From Keratinibaculum paraultunense (GTDB lineage: Bacteria > Bacillota > Clostridia > Tissierellales > Tepidimicrobiaceae): 64,000 bases of DNA. The stretch is taken from positions 806,001 to 870,000 of the forward strand of contig NZ_CP068564.1 of the NCBI RefSeq assembly GCF_016767175.1, written 5' to 3'. A program made the position numbers and the translations under genes. Below are positions 8,263 through 19,687 of the stretch, in pieces; the first letter of the stretch is position 1, and each line of letters starts with the position of its first letter. Under the pieces are notes generated by a model. It was not told where the DNA came from. It searched no databases and was given only the letters and a program-made list of their open reading frames with translations.

Positions 8263-9324
8263 ATGTTGGATGATAGAAAGATAAAAGTACTTCATGCCAT
8301 AATAAATAGTTATATAGCCAGTGCAGAGCCTATTGGTTCAAGAACTATATCTAAGAAGTATAATTTTGGGGTTAGTTCGGCAACTATAAGAAACGAAATG
8401 TCAGATTTAGAGGATTTAGGATATTTAAGTAAACCTCATACATCAGCTGGCAGGGTACCTTCAGATAAGGCATATAGATTATATGTAAATCAACTTTTAA
8501 AAACGGAAAAACTTACAATAGATACAAAAAAGAAAGAACAAATAAAAAAAGCTTTAATTAGTGAGGCCGATGAGATAGATGAATTAATTCAAAACTCTGC
8601 TAAAATATTATCTGCAATTACTAATTATACTGCATTAATTACTAATTATACTGCATTAGCTTTATCACCTCAATTAAAGAAAAGTAAATTGAAACATATA
8701 CAGTTAATACCTATAGATGATTCAGAAGCATTGTTGGTATTAGTAAATGATTCAGGGATTGTAAAAAATACTATATTTAAGTTAGATAGAAAAATCAATG
8801 ATGATCAATTAACTATAATATCTAATTTTTTAAATAATAAATTAAAGGGGCTCACTATAGAGGATATTGGAAAAGAAATAGACAATAATGTATTTAAGGA
8901 GATGTATGAGTATAAGGAAATTATAGATAACATAATTCATATAATCAATAAAACTCTTAATGACACAGACAATGTAGAAGTATATGCTGATGGAGTCAAT
9001 AAAATATTTGATTTTCCTGAATATAAGGATTTAGACAAAGCAAAATCTTTCATATCTTTTATTGAAGATAAAGAGTTATTAGCAGATATACTGTTAAATA
9101 GCACGAATGAAGATGAAATAGAAATCACTATAGGAAATGAAAATATATATGATCCAATAAAAGAATGTAGCTTAATAACTACTACCTATAAATTAGGAGG
9201 GGTAACTATTGGAAAGATAGGTGTTATAGGACCTACTAGAATGAATTATCCTATGGTAATAAACACTCTAAAATTATTTTCAGTTAATTTAACAGAAGTA
9301 TTAGAATTATTATTAAAAAAATAA
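8263..9324 (+). CDS. hrcA: Heat-shock repressor HrcA
   Basis: HrcA represses class I heat-shock genes through CIRCE. The 353-residue product has an N-terminal winged helix (residues 1-75, with EPIGSRTISKKY and SSATIRNEMSDLEDLGYL), and the conserved SAGRVPSDKAYRLYV. Near residues 119-132 the segment ITNYTAL occurs twice in a row because a 21-bp DNA unit is duplicated exactly; other HrcA proteins have one copy before ALSP. The frame is kept. The gene is first in hrcA-grpE-dnaK-dnaJ and controls its own promoter. An ATG at 8263 follows a GAGGTG site. Confidence 0.96.
   Translation: MLDDRKIKVLHAIINSYIASAEPIGSRTISKKYNFGVSSATIRNEMSDLEDLGYLSKPHTSAGRVPSDKAYRLYVNQLLKTEKLTIDTKKKEQIKKALISEADEIDELIQNSAKILSAITNYTALITNYTALALSPQLKKSKLKHIQLIPIDDSEALLVLVNDSGIVKNTIFKLDRKINDDQLTIISNFLNNKLKGLTIEDIGKEIDNNVFKEMYEYKEIIDNIIHIINKTLNDTDNVEVYADGVNKIFDFPEYKDLDKAKSFISFIEDKELLADILLNSTNEDEIEITIGNENIYDPIKECSLITTTYKLGGVTIGKIGVIGPTRMNYPMVINTLKLFSVNLTEVLELLLKK
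8616..8657 (+). repeat. Exact 21-bp in-frame tandem duplication inside hrcA
   Basis: Positions 8616-8636 and 8637-8657 are identical 21-bp units, each starting AATTACTAATTATACTGC. The duplication adds seven residues to the protein. Because the two copies have not diverged at silent sites, the event looks recent. Confidence 0.9.
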
Positions 9325-9382
9325 TAGAAAATTTAGAGTGTTACTCTAGATATAAAATAAAAGGTGCAAAAGGGGTGATGAA

Positions 9383-9943
9383 ATGGAAAAGAAAGAAGAT
9401 ACTATAAAGGAGGATGTTTTAGATAAGGATAAACAGGATCAAGAAAAAGAAGAAAAAGAGGAATTAAAAGTTGATGAAAAAGATAAAGATTTAGAATCTC
9501 AATTAATTGAAAAAGATGAAAAAATTGAAGAGTTAACAGATCAATTGTTAAGATTGCAAGCAGATTTCATAAATTATAAAAATAGAGTTAAAAAAGATAA
9601 AGAAAAAACATATACTTATGCTATAGAGGATTTAATTAATCAATTATTACCTATATTGGATAATTTTGAAAGAGCTCTTGATAGCGTGGAGGAAGATAAA
9701 AAAGAGGATAGTTTTTATCAAGGTGTGAAGATGATATATGAACAATTTCTCAGAGTTCTTGAGGAAAATGGAGTAAGCGAAATTGAATGTGAAGGCAAAG
9801 TATTTGACCCTAACCTTCATCATGCTGTATTTGTGGAAGAAGTAGAAGATGAAGAAGAGGGAATTGTATTAGATGTATTGCAAAAGGGATATACGTTAGA
9901 TGGAAAAGTAATTAGACCAAGTATGGTTAAAGTGTCTAAATAA
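9383..9943 (+). CDS. grpE: Nucleotide exchange factor GrpE
   Basis: GrpE releases ADP from DnaK. The 186-residue protein has a highly charged, Lys/Glu-rich N-terminal region (1-60) that forms the long coiled coil, then LLRLQADFINYKNRVKKDKE, LLPILDNFERAL, and the C-terminal beta domain with FDPNLHHAVF and KGYTLDGKVIRPSMVKV. These are standard for the family. It sits 58 bp after hrcA and 20 bp before dnaK, so it is part of the CIRCE-controlled operon. The ATG at 9383 follows AAAGGGGTG. Confidence 0.97.
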   Translation: MEKKEDTIKEDVLDKDKQDQEKEEKEELKVDEKDKDLESQLIEKDEKIEELTDQLLRLQADFINYKNRVKKDKEKTYTYAIEDLINQLLPILDNFERALDSVEEDKKEDSFYQGVKMIYEQFLRVLEENGVSEIECEGKVFDPNLHHAVFVEEVEDEEEGIVLDVLQKGYTLDGKVIRPSMVKVSK

Positions 9944-9951
9944 CATTTTAA

Positions 9952-11799
<1,848 letters not shown>

Positions 11800-11805
11800 A
11801 TTTTA

Positions 11806-11848
11806 AAAATTCAAAGCTAAATCCCTATTGGATTTAGCTTTGAATTTT
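11806..11848 (+). terminator. Strong hairpin between dnaK and dnaJ, partial terminator
   Basis: A 19-bp perfect stem, AAAATTCAAAGCTAAATCC at 11806-11824 against 11830-11848, with a 5-nt loop. The T run is short (TTTT), so read-through into dnaJ is plausible. It may set the DnaK to DnaJ ratio or stabilise the upstream mRNA. Confidence 0.75.
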
Positions 11849-11890
11849 GATAAAATTATCTATAGTTATAATTGAAGGCAGGTGTGTAGA

Positions 11891-13009
11891 TTGAAAGATT
11901 ACTATGAAATACTTGGGGTATCAAGAGACGCTACAGAAAGTGAAATAAAAACTGCATATAGATTTTTAGCGAAAAAATATCATCCAGATTTAAATCCCGG
12001 TGACAAAGAAGCTGAACAAAGATTTAAAGAAATAAACGAAGCTTATGAAGTATTAAGCGATTCAGATAAAAGAAGAAGATACGATACATTTGGTCATGCA
12101 GGAGTAAATGGTCAAGGAGGATATAGCCAAGATTTTGGTGGGTTTGGAGATATATTTGATGATATATTTGATATATTTAGTGGTGGTTTTACTCAAACTT
12201 CATCTAAAAGGAGAGGTCCAGTTAGAGGTGCTGATTTAAGATATAATCTGGATTTAGAATTTATGGAGGCAGTATTTGGAGCAGAAAAAGAAATACAGAT
12301 AAGAAAAACTGAACAATGCGAAACATGTAGTGGTACAGGTGTAAAGCCAGGAAGCAGTAAAGAAACTTGCAGTAAATGTCACGGAACAGGGGAAGTAAGA
12401 TATGTCCAACAAAGTCCTTTTGGACGTTTTGTTAGAGTAGCTACATGTGATCAATGTAATGGAACAGGAGAAGTTATTAAAGAAAAATGCACTGTGTGTT
12501 CAGGAACTGGAAAAGAAATAAAAAACAAGAAAATAAAAGTAAAGATTCCTGCAGGAGTAGATACAGGGTCAATTATATCTATTCATGGAGAAGGAGAAAT
12601 GGGAGATAGAGGTGGTCCACCAGGAGATTTATATATATATATAAATGTAAAAGAACATGAATTTTTCAAAAGACAAGGAAATGATATATATTTAACAGTA
12701 CCTATTTCATTTGTAGACGCAGCTCTTGGTGTAGAAATAGATGTTCCTACACTAGATGGAATGTCTAAATATAATATACCGGAAGGTACTCAAACTGGGA
12801 CTAGATTTAGATTGAAAAACAAAGGAGTACCTAATGTAAGAGGAGTTGGAAGAGGTGATTTGTATTTTAATGTAGAAGTACAGGTACCTAAAAAATTAAA
12901 TGAGAAGCAAAAGCAACTCCTAAGGGAATTTGCTAAAGAGAGTGGAGAGCATCATAAAGAAGGAAAAAAAGGATTTTTTGATAAGATGAGGGATGCTTTT
13001 GGGAATTGA
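11891..13009 (+). CDS. dnaJ: Co-chaperone DnaJ (Hsp40)
   Basis: DnaJ stimulates DnaK ATP hydrolysis and presents substrates. The J domain spans residues 1-65 with the essential HPD motif in [12 protein letters not shown] Gly/Phe-rich linker follows, then four CxxCxGxG zinc repeats ([32 protein letters not shown]) and the C-terminal substrate domains, making a type I DnaJ of 372 residues. I use the TTG at 11891, which gives the normal KDYYEILGV start behind AGGCAGGTG; an in-frame GTG at 11882 overlaps that site. It is last in the heat-shock operon. Confidence 0.96.
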   Translation: MKDYYEILGVSRDATESEIKTAYRFLAKKYHPDLNPGDKEAEQRFKEINEAYEVLSDSDKRRRYDTFGHAGVNGQGGYSQDFGGFGDIFDDIFDIFSGGFTQTSSKRRGPVRGADLRYNLDLEFMEAVFGAEKEIQIRKTEQCETCSGTGVKPGSSKETCSKCHGTGEVRYVQQSPFGRFVRVATCDQCNGTGEVIKEKCTVCSGTGKEIKNKKIKVKIPAGVDTGSIISIHGEGEMGDRGGPPGDLYIYINVKEHEFFKRQGNDIYLTVPISFVDAALGVEIDVPTLDGMSKYNIPEGTQTGTRFRLKNKGVPNVRGVGRGDLYFNVEVQVPKKLNEKQKQLLREFAKESGEHHKEGKKGFFDKMRDAFGN

Positions 13010-13010
13010 T

Positions 13011-13040
13011 CAATCACTCGAATTGGAGTGATTGTTTTTT
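13011..13040 (+). terminator. Terminator of the hrcA-dnaJ operon
   Basis: CAATCACTC (13011-13019) pairs with GAGTGATTG (13026-13034), followed by a run of seven T residues. Confidence 0.9.
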
Positions 13041-13106
13041 AAGTTATGGTAATTTCATGTTATTTAGGGTATAATATTTTGAGATTCATAAAAAGGATGT
13101 GAAGCC

Positions 13107-14054
13107 ATGAAATGGATTGAAGTTCAAATAAAAACCACTACTGAAGCAGAAGAGATGGTTGCAAATATAATGTATGACTTAGGTGTAACAGGATTAGCTA
13201 TAGAAGATCCTAAGGATATATTAGCATTTCAACAATCGGAGAAAGATTGGGATTTTATAGATCCAAGTCTTATTAAACAGGATTATGAAGAGGTAATAAT
13301 TAAAGCTTATTTTCCAGAAAGCGAGGATTTAATAGATAAAATAGAGCTTATCAGGGATAGTATTGAAAGAAATATTTATGATAATTTTGATAAACCCTTA
13401 GGACAGGTTACTATAACGGAAGTATATGAAAAAGATTGGGCAGAAGGTTGGAAAAAATATTACAAACCAATTAAAATTGGAAATAAAATAGTAATTAAAC
13501 CTACTTGGGAACAATATCAAAATAAAGAAGGAGAGCTGGTAATTGAACTAGATCCAGGCATGGCCTTTGGAACGGGAGCTCATGAAACTACAATTATGTG
13601 CATAGAAATGTTAGAAAAGTATGTAAAAGAAGGACACATAGTGTATGATATAGGAACGGGTAGTGGAATATTAAGTATTGTTTCAGCAAAATTAGGAGCT
13701 AAACAAGTAGTAGGAGTAGATTTAGATGAATTAAGCATTAAGGCGTCTAAAGAAAATGTGAAATTAAATGATGTAGATGATATAGTAGATATACGAGCAG
13801 GAAATTTGTTAGATGCAGTAGAAGGAAAAGCTGATATTATAGTATCTAATATTATAGCAGAAGTAATTATAGAACTTATAGAATCTTTAAATGATTATTT
13901 AAAGAAAACAGGAATATTTATTGCATCAGGAATAATAACTGAAAAAGCAGATATGGTCATTCAAGCACTTGAGAGAAATAGTTATCATATAGTAGAAGAA
14001 AAAGTTATGGGAGATTGGGTTTCCATAGTATCTACTAAGGCAGAAGGTGAGTAA
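13107..14054 (+). CDS. prmA: Ribosomal protein L11 methyltransferase
   Basis: PrmA methylates ribosomal protein L11 using S-adenosylmethionine. The 315-residue product has the N-terminal L11-recognition domain, then KDWAEGWKKYYKPIKIG, LDPGMAFGTGAHETT, and the SAM-binding motif VYDIGTGSGILSI followed by VVGVDLDEL. IIVSNIIAEVI carries the catalytic-site Asn. The gene lies right after dnaJ and before rsmE and mtaB, the standard Firmicute cluster. A TATAAT at 13070 suggests its own promoter, though no good -35 box pairs with it. Confidence 0.96.
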   Translation: MKWIEVQIKTTTEAEEMVANIMYDLGVTGLAIEDPKDILAFQQSEKDWDFIDPSLIKQDYEEVIIKAYFPESEDLIDKIELIRDSIERNIYDNFDKPLGQVTITEVYEKDWAEGWKKYYKPIKIGNKIVIKPTWEQYQNKEGELVIELDPGMAFGTGAHETTIMCIEMLEKYVKEGHIVYDIGTGSGILSIVSAKLGAKQVVGVDLDELSIKASKENVKLNDVDDIVDIRAGNLLDAVEGKADIIVSNIIAEVIIELIESLNDYLKKTGIFIASGIITEKADMVIQALERNSYHIVEEKVMGDWVSIVSTKAEGE

Positions 14055-14056
14055 AT

Positions 14057-14803
14057 GTGCATAGATTTTTTGTTGATAAAGAGCAGATTCAAGGAGATAC
14101 AATTGAAATTGTTGGGAAGGATACAAACCATATTAAAGATGTTTTGAGATTAAAAAAGGATGATATTATAGAGATATCTTCTGGAGGAAGAGTTTATATA
14201 TGTAAAATAATAAAATTTGATAACAAAAAAGTAATTACAAAAATAATTAAAAGTTTTCAAGGCAAGCATGAATCCCCTATTCATATTGCATTATATCAAG
14301 GTATAGCTAAAGGAGATAAAATGGATTATTTAATCCAGAAGGTAACTGAAATTGGAGTAAAAGAAATTTACCCCATAATTACAAATAGGACTATAGTTAA
14401 AATAAAAAATAAAAAAAAAGAACAATCAAAATTAGATAGATGGAGAGCCATAGCAGAGGAGGCTGCAAAACAAAGTAAAAGAGATTTTATACCTAAAGTT
14501 CAAAATATAATGAGTTTTAAGGAAATGTTAGATAAATTAGAAGGTGAAAAAAATATAATAGTGCCATATGAGATGGAAAAAAGTATATCTTTTAAGGATA
14601 TTTTAAATAATATAGAAGGAGAAAAGATAAATTTAATAATTGGACCAGAAGGCGGATTTGAGAGAGAAGAAATACAGCTTTTAAAATCTGTTGGTGGACA
14701 AAGTATAACTCTAGGATCTAGAATTCTTAGAACTGAAACAGCAGGTTTAGTAGCATCAACTATTATATTATATGAGCTTGGTGATTTAGGAGTGATGAAA
14801 TGA
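14057..14803 (+). CDS. rsmE: 16S rRNA m3U1498 methyltransferase RsmE
   Basis: SPOUT-class methyltransferase that methylates U1498 of 16S rRNA. The 248-residue product starts HRFFVDKEQI and has DTNHIKDVLRLKKDD, ALYQGIAKGDKMDYLIQKVTEIGV, and the knotted SAM site IGPEGGFEREE and LGSRILRTETA near the C-terminus. The start is a GTG at 14057, two bases after the prmA stop; the GGTGAG site is inside prmA. Its stop overlaps mtaB by 4 bp, so translation is probably coupled. Confidence 0.95.
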   Translation: MHRFFVDKEQIQGDTIEIVGKDTNHIKDVLRLKKDDIIEISSGGRVYICKIIKFDNKKVITKIIKSFQGKHESPIHIALYQGIAKGDKMDYLIQKVTEIGVKEIYPIITNRTIVKIKNKKKEQSKLDRWRAIAEEAAKQSKRDFIPKVQNIMSFKEMLDKLEGEKNIIVPYEMEKSISFKDILNNIEGEKINLIIGPEGGFEREEIQLLKSVGGQSITLGSRILRTETAGLVASTIILYELGDLGVMK

Positions 14804-16107
14804 ATAGAGTTGCTTTTTATACCTTAGGTTGTAAAGTTAATCAATATGAAACAGAAGCAATGCAAGAATTATTTGAAAAAAGAGGATATCAAATAGTAGA
14901 GTGTGATGAATTTGCAGATATATATGTTATAAATACATGTACAGTAACTAATTTAGGAGATAGAAAATCTAGACAGTTTATACGTAGGGCAAAAAAACTT
15001 AATAGAGATTCAATAGTTGCAGTAGTGGGTTGTTATTCTCAAGTAGCTCCCGATGAAGTGAAAAAAATGAAAGAAGTAGATGTAATTTTGGGGACAACTC
15101 ATAGGGATAAGATAGTGGATTTATGTGAAAAAGCGATTTTGGAAGATAAAAAGATAAATATGGTAAAAGATGTAAATGAGCATAAAGAATTTGAAAATTT
15201 AAATATAGCAGATGTAAAATCTAAAACTCGAGCCTATATAAAAATTCAAGATGGATGTAATCAATTTTGTAGTTATTGTATTATTCCTTATGCTCGAGGT
15301 CCTATAAGGAGTAGAAATTTACAATCCATAATAGATGAGGCTCAAAGATTATCAGAAGCTGGTTTTAAAGAAGTTATATTGACAGGAATTCATGTAGCTT
15401 CCTATGGCAAAGATTTAAATTCAATTTCTTTGGTGGATGTAATTGAGGAAGTGGCGAAAGTAGATGGTATAGAAAGGATACGTTTAAGTTCTATAGAACC
15501 TACCTTAATAGATGATCAGTTCATGCGAAGAGTTATAAAAACTAATAAATTGTGTGATCATTTTCATTTATCACTACAAAGTGGTTCTGATGAAGTATTA
15601 AATAGGATGAATAGGAAGTATACAACTCAGCAGTATAAAGAAATAGTAAAATTGATAAGAGAATATATGCCCAATGTAGGAATAACAACGGATATAATTG
15701 TAGGTTTTCCAGGTGAGACTGACAGAGAATTTCAACAGACCTATGATTTTGTGAAGGAAATAGGTTTTTCAAGAATTCATGTTTTTAAATATTCCCCTCG
15801 AAAAGGTACTCCAGCAAGTAAATTTAAAAAACAAATTCATGGAGAAATAAAACAACAACGTTCAGACATGCTTATAGCTTTAGGAGATAAGTTAATGAAA
15901 GATTTTAATAAAAAATTTTTAGGTCATACCTTAGAGGTGCTATTTGAAGAAAATAGTAAAGATAATGCTGATTATATGGAAGGATATACTACTAATTATA
16001 TAAGGGTTAAAGCCAAAGCAGATGATTCAATTAAAGGAAAAATACTTCCCGTAAAAATTATTTGTGAAAAAGATGATATTTTGATAGGAAAAATAGAGGA
16101 ATTATAA
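14800..16107 (+). CDS. mtaB: tRNA t6A37 methylthiotransferase MtaB
   Basis: Radical SAM enzyme that adds a methylthio group to threonylcarbamoyl-adenosine at tRNA position 37. The 435 residues start VAFYTLGCKVNQYETEAM, followed by an N-terminal cluster-binding domain with conserved Cys residues (GCK, NTCTVT, VVGCYSQ). The radical SAM motif is CNQFCSYCIIPYARG near residue 153, and a TRAM domain ends the protein. These features separate MtaB from the related MiaB. It is translationally coupled to rsmE by an ATGA overlap. Confidence 0.95.
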   Translation: MNRVAFYTLGCKVNQYETEAMQELFEKRGYQIVECDEFADIYVINTCTVTNLGDRKSRQFIRRAKKLNRDSIVAVVGCYSQVAPDEVKKMKEVDVILGTTHRDKIVDLCEKAILEDKKINMVKDVNEHKEFENLNIADVKSKTRAYIKIQDGCNQFCSYCIIPYARGPIRSRNLQSIIDEAQRLSEAGFKEVILTGIHVASYGKDLNSISLVDVIEEVAKVDGIERIRLSSIEPTLIDDQFMRRVIKTNKLCDHFHLSLQSGSDEVLNRMNRKYTTQQYKEIVKLIREYMPNVGITTDIIVGFPGETDREFQQTYDFVKEIGFSRIHVFKYSPRKGTPASKFKKQIHGEIKQQRSDMLIALGDKLMKDFNKKFLGHTLEVLFEENSKDNADYMEGYTTNYIRVKAKADDSIKGKILPVKIICEKDDILIGKIEEL

Positions 16108-16184
16108 AACTTGTATCGAATATATTAGATATAGGAATTGTGACCTAGTATACAGGAATGGATGAAAATAGAGGGGGTGAAAAG

Positions 16185-16529
16185 GTGACAGATTGTGTAT
16201 TTTGCAGTATTATTGATAAAGAAATACCAAGTGAAATTATATATGAAGATGATAAGGTTATTGCCTTCAAGGATGCAAACCCTCAAGCTCCAATTCATTT
16301 TTTGGTAATACCTAGGGAGCATATTGAATCTTTAAATAGTATAGATGAAGAAAATTTAGAATTGATAGGTCACATATTCTATGTTATAAAAAAACTTGTA
16401 AAACAAATGGGTTTTCATGAAGAAGGCTATAGGATAGTAAATAATTGTGGAGAATTTGGAGGGCAGACTGTCTCTCACATTCACTTCCATGTATTGGGTG
16501 GGCGTAAATTTTCTTGGCCTCCAGGCTAA
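16185..16529 (+). CDS. HIT family nucleotide-binding hydrolase
   Basis: Histidine-triad protein of the Hint/HinT branch, which hydrolyses aminoacyl-AMP or AMP-lysine-type phosphoramidates; the cellular substrate is unknown. The product is 114 residues, starting TDCVFCSIIDKEIPSEI and carrying the triad HIHFHVLGG near the C-terminus. The GTG at 16185 follows GAGGGGGTG with the right spacing and gives the usual family N-terminus; an in-frame ATG at 16158 lies before that site. It is between mtaB and rpsU, as in many Clostridia. Confidence 0.93.
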   Translation: MTDCVFCSIIDKEIPSEIIYEDDKVIAFKDANPQAPIHFLVIPREHIESLNSIDEENLELIGHIFYVIKKLVKQMGFHEEGYRIVNNCGEFGGQTVSHIHFHVLGGRKFSWPPG

Positions 16530-16639
16530 TTACAAGTTGCAGAAACTATATAATCAATGTATAATAGTTTAGTATTGCATTTTGCTTATTATAGGTAATA
16601 TGAGGTACTTTTTGCATTAGAGAGGGGAGGGAGAAGTAA

Positions 16640-16819
16640 TTGACTGAAATAAAAGTTAGAGAAAACGAATCTCTTGATGATGCACTAAGAAGATTCAAAA
16701 AGCAATGTGCTCGTTCAGGTGTTCTTTATGAATATAGAAAAAGAGAACATTATGAAAAGCCAAGTGTAAAACGTAAAAAGAAAGCAGAAGCAGCTAGAAG
16801 AAAGAAAAATAAATATTAA
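16640..16819 (+). CDS. rpsU: 30S ribosomal protein S21
   Basis: Small-subunit ribosomal protein S21, 59 residues: [19 protein letters not shown] at the start, [20 protein letters not shown] in the middle and a Lys/Arg-rich tail ending KKNKY. This is the normal length and sequence pattern of S21. The TTG at 16640 follows GGGAGGGAG. It is placed before yqeY, the conserved Firmicute pair. Confidence 0.96.
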   Translation: MTEIKVRENESLDDALRRFKKQCARSGVLYEYRKREHYEKPSVKRKKKAEAARRKKNKY

Positions 16820-16844
16820 TTATTTTTAATAAGAAGGTGGATTT

Positions 16845-17288
16845 ATGTCCCTTAAAAAGAAACTTATGGAAGATTTTAAGATTTCCATGAAAAATAAAGA
16901 AACAATTAGGAAAAATACTATAACTATGGTCAGGGCAGCTATTAAACAAAAGGAAGTAGATGAAAGGAAACAATTAGGAGATGAAGAAATAATAGATATA
17001 ATCTCTAAACAACTAAAAGAGAAAAAGAATGCTATTGAAGATTTTAAAAGAGGAGAACGGCAAGATTTAGTAGAATTAACTCAAAAGGAAATGGATATTT
17101 TACTAGAATACTTACCTGAACAGCTAACAGAGGAAAAAATTGAAGAAATTGTAGTAAAAACTATAGATGAAATAGGTGCTGAGACCATGAAAGATATGGG
17201 ATTAGTTATGAAATCTGTAATGCCAAAAGTGAAAGGCAGAGCTGATGGTAATACAGTTAGTGAGATTGTTAAGAAGCATTTAAAATAA
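16845..17288 (+). CDS. yqeY: GatB/YqeY domain protein
   Basis: YqeY family protein, related to the tail domain of GatB, the amidotransferase subunit that recognises tRNA. The isolated protein has an unproven role, perhaps in tRNA-dependent processes. The 147-residue length is typical, with SLKKKLMEDFKISMKNKE, VRAAIKQKEVDE, YLPEQLTEEKIEEIV and the C-terminal GRADGNTVSEIVKK. It follows rpsU by 25 bp and ends with a terminator, so the two are likely one transcript. Confidence 0.95.
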   Translation: MSLKKKLMEDFKISMKNKETIRKNTITMVRAAIKQKEVDERKQLGDEEIIDIISKQLKEKKNAIEDFKRGERQDLVELTQKEMDILLEYLPEQLTEEKIEEIVVKTIDEIGAETMKDMGLVMKSVMPKVKGRADGNTVSEIVKKHLK

Positions 17289-17316
17289 AACCTGGGTTTT
17301 ACCCCAGGTTTTATTT
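17287..17316 (+). terminator. Terminator after yqeY
   Basis: AAAACCTGGG (17287-17296) pairs with CCCAGGTTTT (17303-17312), followed by TTATTT. The stem begins within the last base pairs of the yqeY stop codon. Confidence 0.85.
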
Positions 17317-17352
17317 ATATAAAACGAATAAATTAAATTTATAATATTTTTA

Positions 17353-17381
17353 TTGTTTAAAAGTTGGGGTAGGAATATAAT
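17353..17381 (+). promoter_or_regulatory. Predicted sigma-A promoter for the nfeD-floA group
   Basis: TTGTTT (17353-17358), 17-bp spacer, TATAAT (17376-17381). In Bacillus the equivalent operon uses the envelope-stress factor sigma-W; I see no clear sigma-W motif here. Confidence 0.5.
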
Positions 17382-17397
17382 ATAATAGGAGGTGGAT

Positions 17398-18684
17398 ATG
17401 TTGAAATGGAAGAAAACGCTGATTTTATTTATTTTTATCTTTTTATTATTAAATAATGTTGTTTCATCGGAGAATATAGGGGATGTATATGTAATTCCTA
17501 TCAAAGGAGAGATTAATCGTGCCACATATAATTATTTAAAAACAACTTTAAATGATGTGTTGAAAAAAGATCCCAAAGCAATAATTTTTGAAATTGATAC
17601 TTATGGTGGATTAATAGATGAAGCTGAAAAAATAAAAAATTTAATAATTGAGTTAGATATACCTACCATATCTTTTGTAAATAATAAAGCTGTATCAGCA
17701 GGAGTACTTATCACTATCTCCTCAGAGAAAGTTGTTATGTCCCACAGTTCAACTATTGGTTCAGCAGAGACTATTCCTAATAATGAAAAGGTATTATCCA
17801 TGTGGAAAGGTTTTTTAAGAGATGTAGCCCAATTAAGGGGTAGAGATCCTAAAGTGATAGAAGCGATGGCAGATACTGATGTATATATTGAAGGAGTTTC
17901 GGAAAAAGGAAAATTATTAAATTTAACTAGTAAAGAAGCATTAAAACTAGGTGTTTGTGATTTAATTTCTAATAATTATGATGAGATGCTTCAATTTTTT
18001 AATATATCCTATGGGGATATAATTAAATTGGAGGAAAGTAAAGAATTAAAGGTATCTAAGATATTATCTAATCCTTATATGAATACTTTATTGTTGACTA
18101 TAGGGTTTGTAGGCATGGTTATAGAGATTTTTACTCCTGGTTTTGGAATTGGAGGAACTATAAGCATATTAGGATTTGGATTATTTTTTGCTGGTAATAT
18201 AATTGCTGGGTACTCTCATTGGACTTCTTTGGCAATATTTGTTGTTGGATTAATACTATTAGTAGTAGAAGCTATAGTACCAGGATTTGGATTACCTGGG
18301 ATATCTGGTATAATACTAGTCATAGTAGGAATTATATTATCTATGGATACTTTGGTTTCAGCTTTAATACCTTTAAGTATAGCAATTATACTGACTACAA
18401 TAATAACTATATTATTGGTTAAATTGGGACATAAAAGTCCTCATTTGGAAAAGATAGTGCTTACAACTCGTCAAGAGAATGAAGAAGGTTATTTAAGTGC
18501 TTATTCTAAAGATGAATACCTAGGCAAAGAAGGTATCACTGTATCAGAACTTCGCCCTTCTGGGATAATAGAAATAGATGGTAAAAGAATAGATGCTTTA
18601 TCTGATGAAGGTTTTATACCTAAGAATACACCAGTAAAAATAGTAAGGGTGGAAGGACCAAAAATATTTGTAAGGAGGATTTAG
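17398..18684 (+). CDS. NfeD-family membrane serine protease (YqeZ-like)
   Basis: Membrane protein with a ClpP-like serine protease domain, several membrane helices and a C-terminal OB-fold NfeD domain. The family works with flotillin-like proteins in membrane organisation. A signal peptide spans residues 1-22. The protease domain includes [14 protein letters not shown] and [11 protein letters not shown], whose Ser is the likely nucleophile, and Lys in a later helix. Helices follow at about 225-345, then the OB fold. I use the ATG at 17398 after AGGAGG; a TTG at 17401 is also possible. It is directly upstream of floA (2-bp gap), the B. subtilis yqeZ-yqfA order. Confidence 0.9.
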   Translation: MLKWKKTLILFIFIFLLLNNVVSSENIGDVYVIPIKGEINRATYNYLKTTLNDVLKKDPKAIIFEIDTYGGLIDEAEKIKNLIIELDIPTISFVNNKAVSAGVLITISSEKVVMSHSSTIGSAETIPNNEKVLSMWKGFLRDVAQLRGRDPKVIEAMADTDVYIEGVSEKGKLLNLTSKEALKLGVCDLISNNYDEMLQFFNISYGDIIKLEESKELKVSKILSNPYMNTLLLTIGFVGMVIEIFTPGFGIGGTISILGFGLFFAGNIIAGYSHWTSLAIFVVGLILLVVEAIVPGFGLPGISGIILVIVGIILSMDTLVSALIPLSIAIILTTIITILLVKLGHKSPHLEKIVLTTRQENEEGYLSAYSKDEYLGKEGITVSELRPSGIIEIDGKRIDALSDEGFIPKNTPVKIVRVEGPKIFVRRI

Positions 18685-18685
18685 T

Positions 18686-19675
18686 ATGGGTGGTTCAGCA
18701 GCTTTAATCATTGGAATTGCAGTGTTAATAGTTATTTTAGTAATATTGTTTTTTACATTTATACCAGTAGGTTTATGGATAACAGCTTATTTTTCAGGTG
18801 TTAAAATTAGTATTGGTACTTTAATAGGAATGAGGTTGAGAAGGGTAGTTCCTTCAAAAATAGTCAATCCTTTAATAAAAGCAACAAAGGCAGGATTAAC
18901 TATAGAAGTGGATAAATTAGAAGCTCATTACCTTGCAGGAGGTAATGTAAACACCCTTGTAGATGCTTTAATAGCAGCTCAGAGAGCAAATATACCTTTA
19001 GAGTTTGAAAGAGCAGCAGCTATAGATCTAGCTGGAAGAGATGTACTAGAAGCAGTTCAAGTAAGTGTAAATCCTAAAGTAATTGAAACACCACAAATAG
19101 CAGCAGTAGCAAAAGATGGAATTGAAGTAATTGCAAAAGCAAGAGTTACTGTTAGAGCAAATATTGAAAGACTAGTAGGAGGAGCAGGAGAAGAAACAAT
19201 TATAGCAAGGGTAGGAGAGGGAATTGTAACTACTGTGGGTAGTTCTAATTCTCATAAAGCAGTATTAGAAAATCCAGACTCTATATCTCAGACAGTATTA
19301 GATAAAGGGCTAGATTCAGGAACTGCATTTGAAATATTATCTATAGACATAGCTGATGTAGATATTGGAAGAAATATAGGAGCTAAACTTCAAGCAGAAC
19401 AAGCAGAGGCAGATAAACGAATAGCACAAGCTAAAGCGGAAGAAAGGAGAGCTATGGCAGTTGCAAGAGAACAAGAGATGAAGGCTGAAGTTCAAGCAAT
19501 GAAGGCTAAGGTAGTTGAAGCAGAAGCAGAAGTTCCCCTTGCAATAGCTCATGCGTTAAGGGAAGGAAATATAGGTGTCATTGATTATTACAATATGAAA
19601 AACATATTAGCTGATACAGAAATGAGAAGCTCTATATCTAAACTTACTGAAGATGAGGTCAATGATGAAGATTAG
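18686..19675 (+). CDS. floA: Flotillin-like protein FloA
   Basis: Flotillin-like membrane scaffold protein that organises functional membrane microdomains. The 329-residue product has an N-terminal membrane segment (about 5-28), a PHB-like domain with [19 protein letters not shown] and [18 protein letters not shown], and an Ala/Glu-rich helical region (residues 232-285) with repeated EA-type heptads that likely forms the oligomer. This matches YqfA of Bacillus closely. The ATG at 18686 follows AAGGAGGA at the end of the NfeD gene, so the two are translated as a pair. Confidence 0.95.
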   Translation: MGGSAALIIGIAVLIVILVILFFTFIPVGLWITAYFSGVKISIGTLIGMRLRRVVPSKIVNPLIKATKAGLTIEVDKLEAHYLAGGNVNTLVDALIAAQRANIPLEFERAAAIDLAGRDVLEAVQVSVNPKVIETPQIAAVAKDGIEVIAKARVTVRANIERLVGGAGEETIIARVGEGIVTTVGSSNSHKAVLENPDSISQTVLDKGLDSGTAFEILSIDIADVDIGRNIGAKLQAEQAEADKRIAQAKAEERRAMAVAREQEMKAEVQAMKAKVVEAEAEVPLAIAHALREGNIGVIDYYNMKNILADTEMRSSISKLTEDEVNDED

Positions 19676-19687
19676 GAGGCGGCAAGT

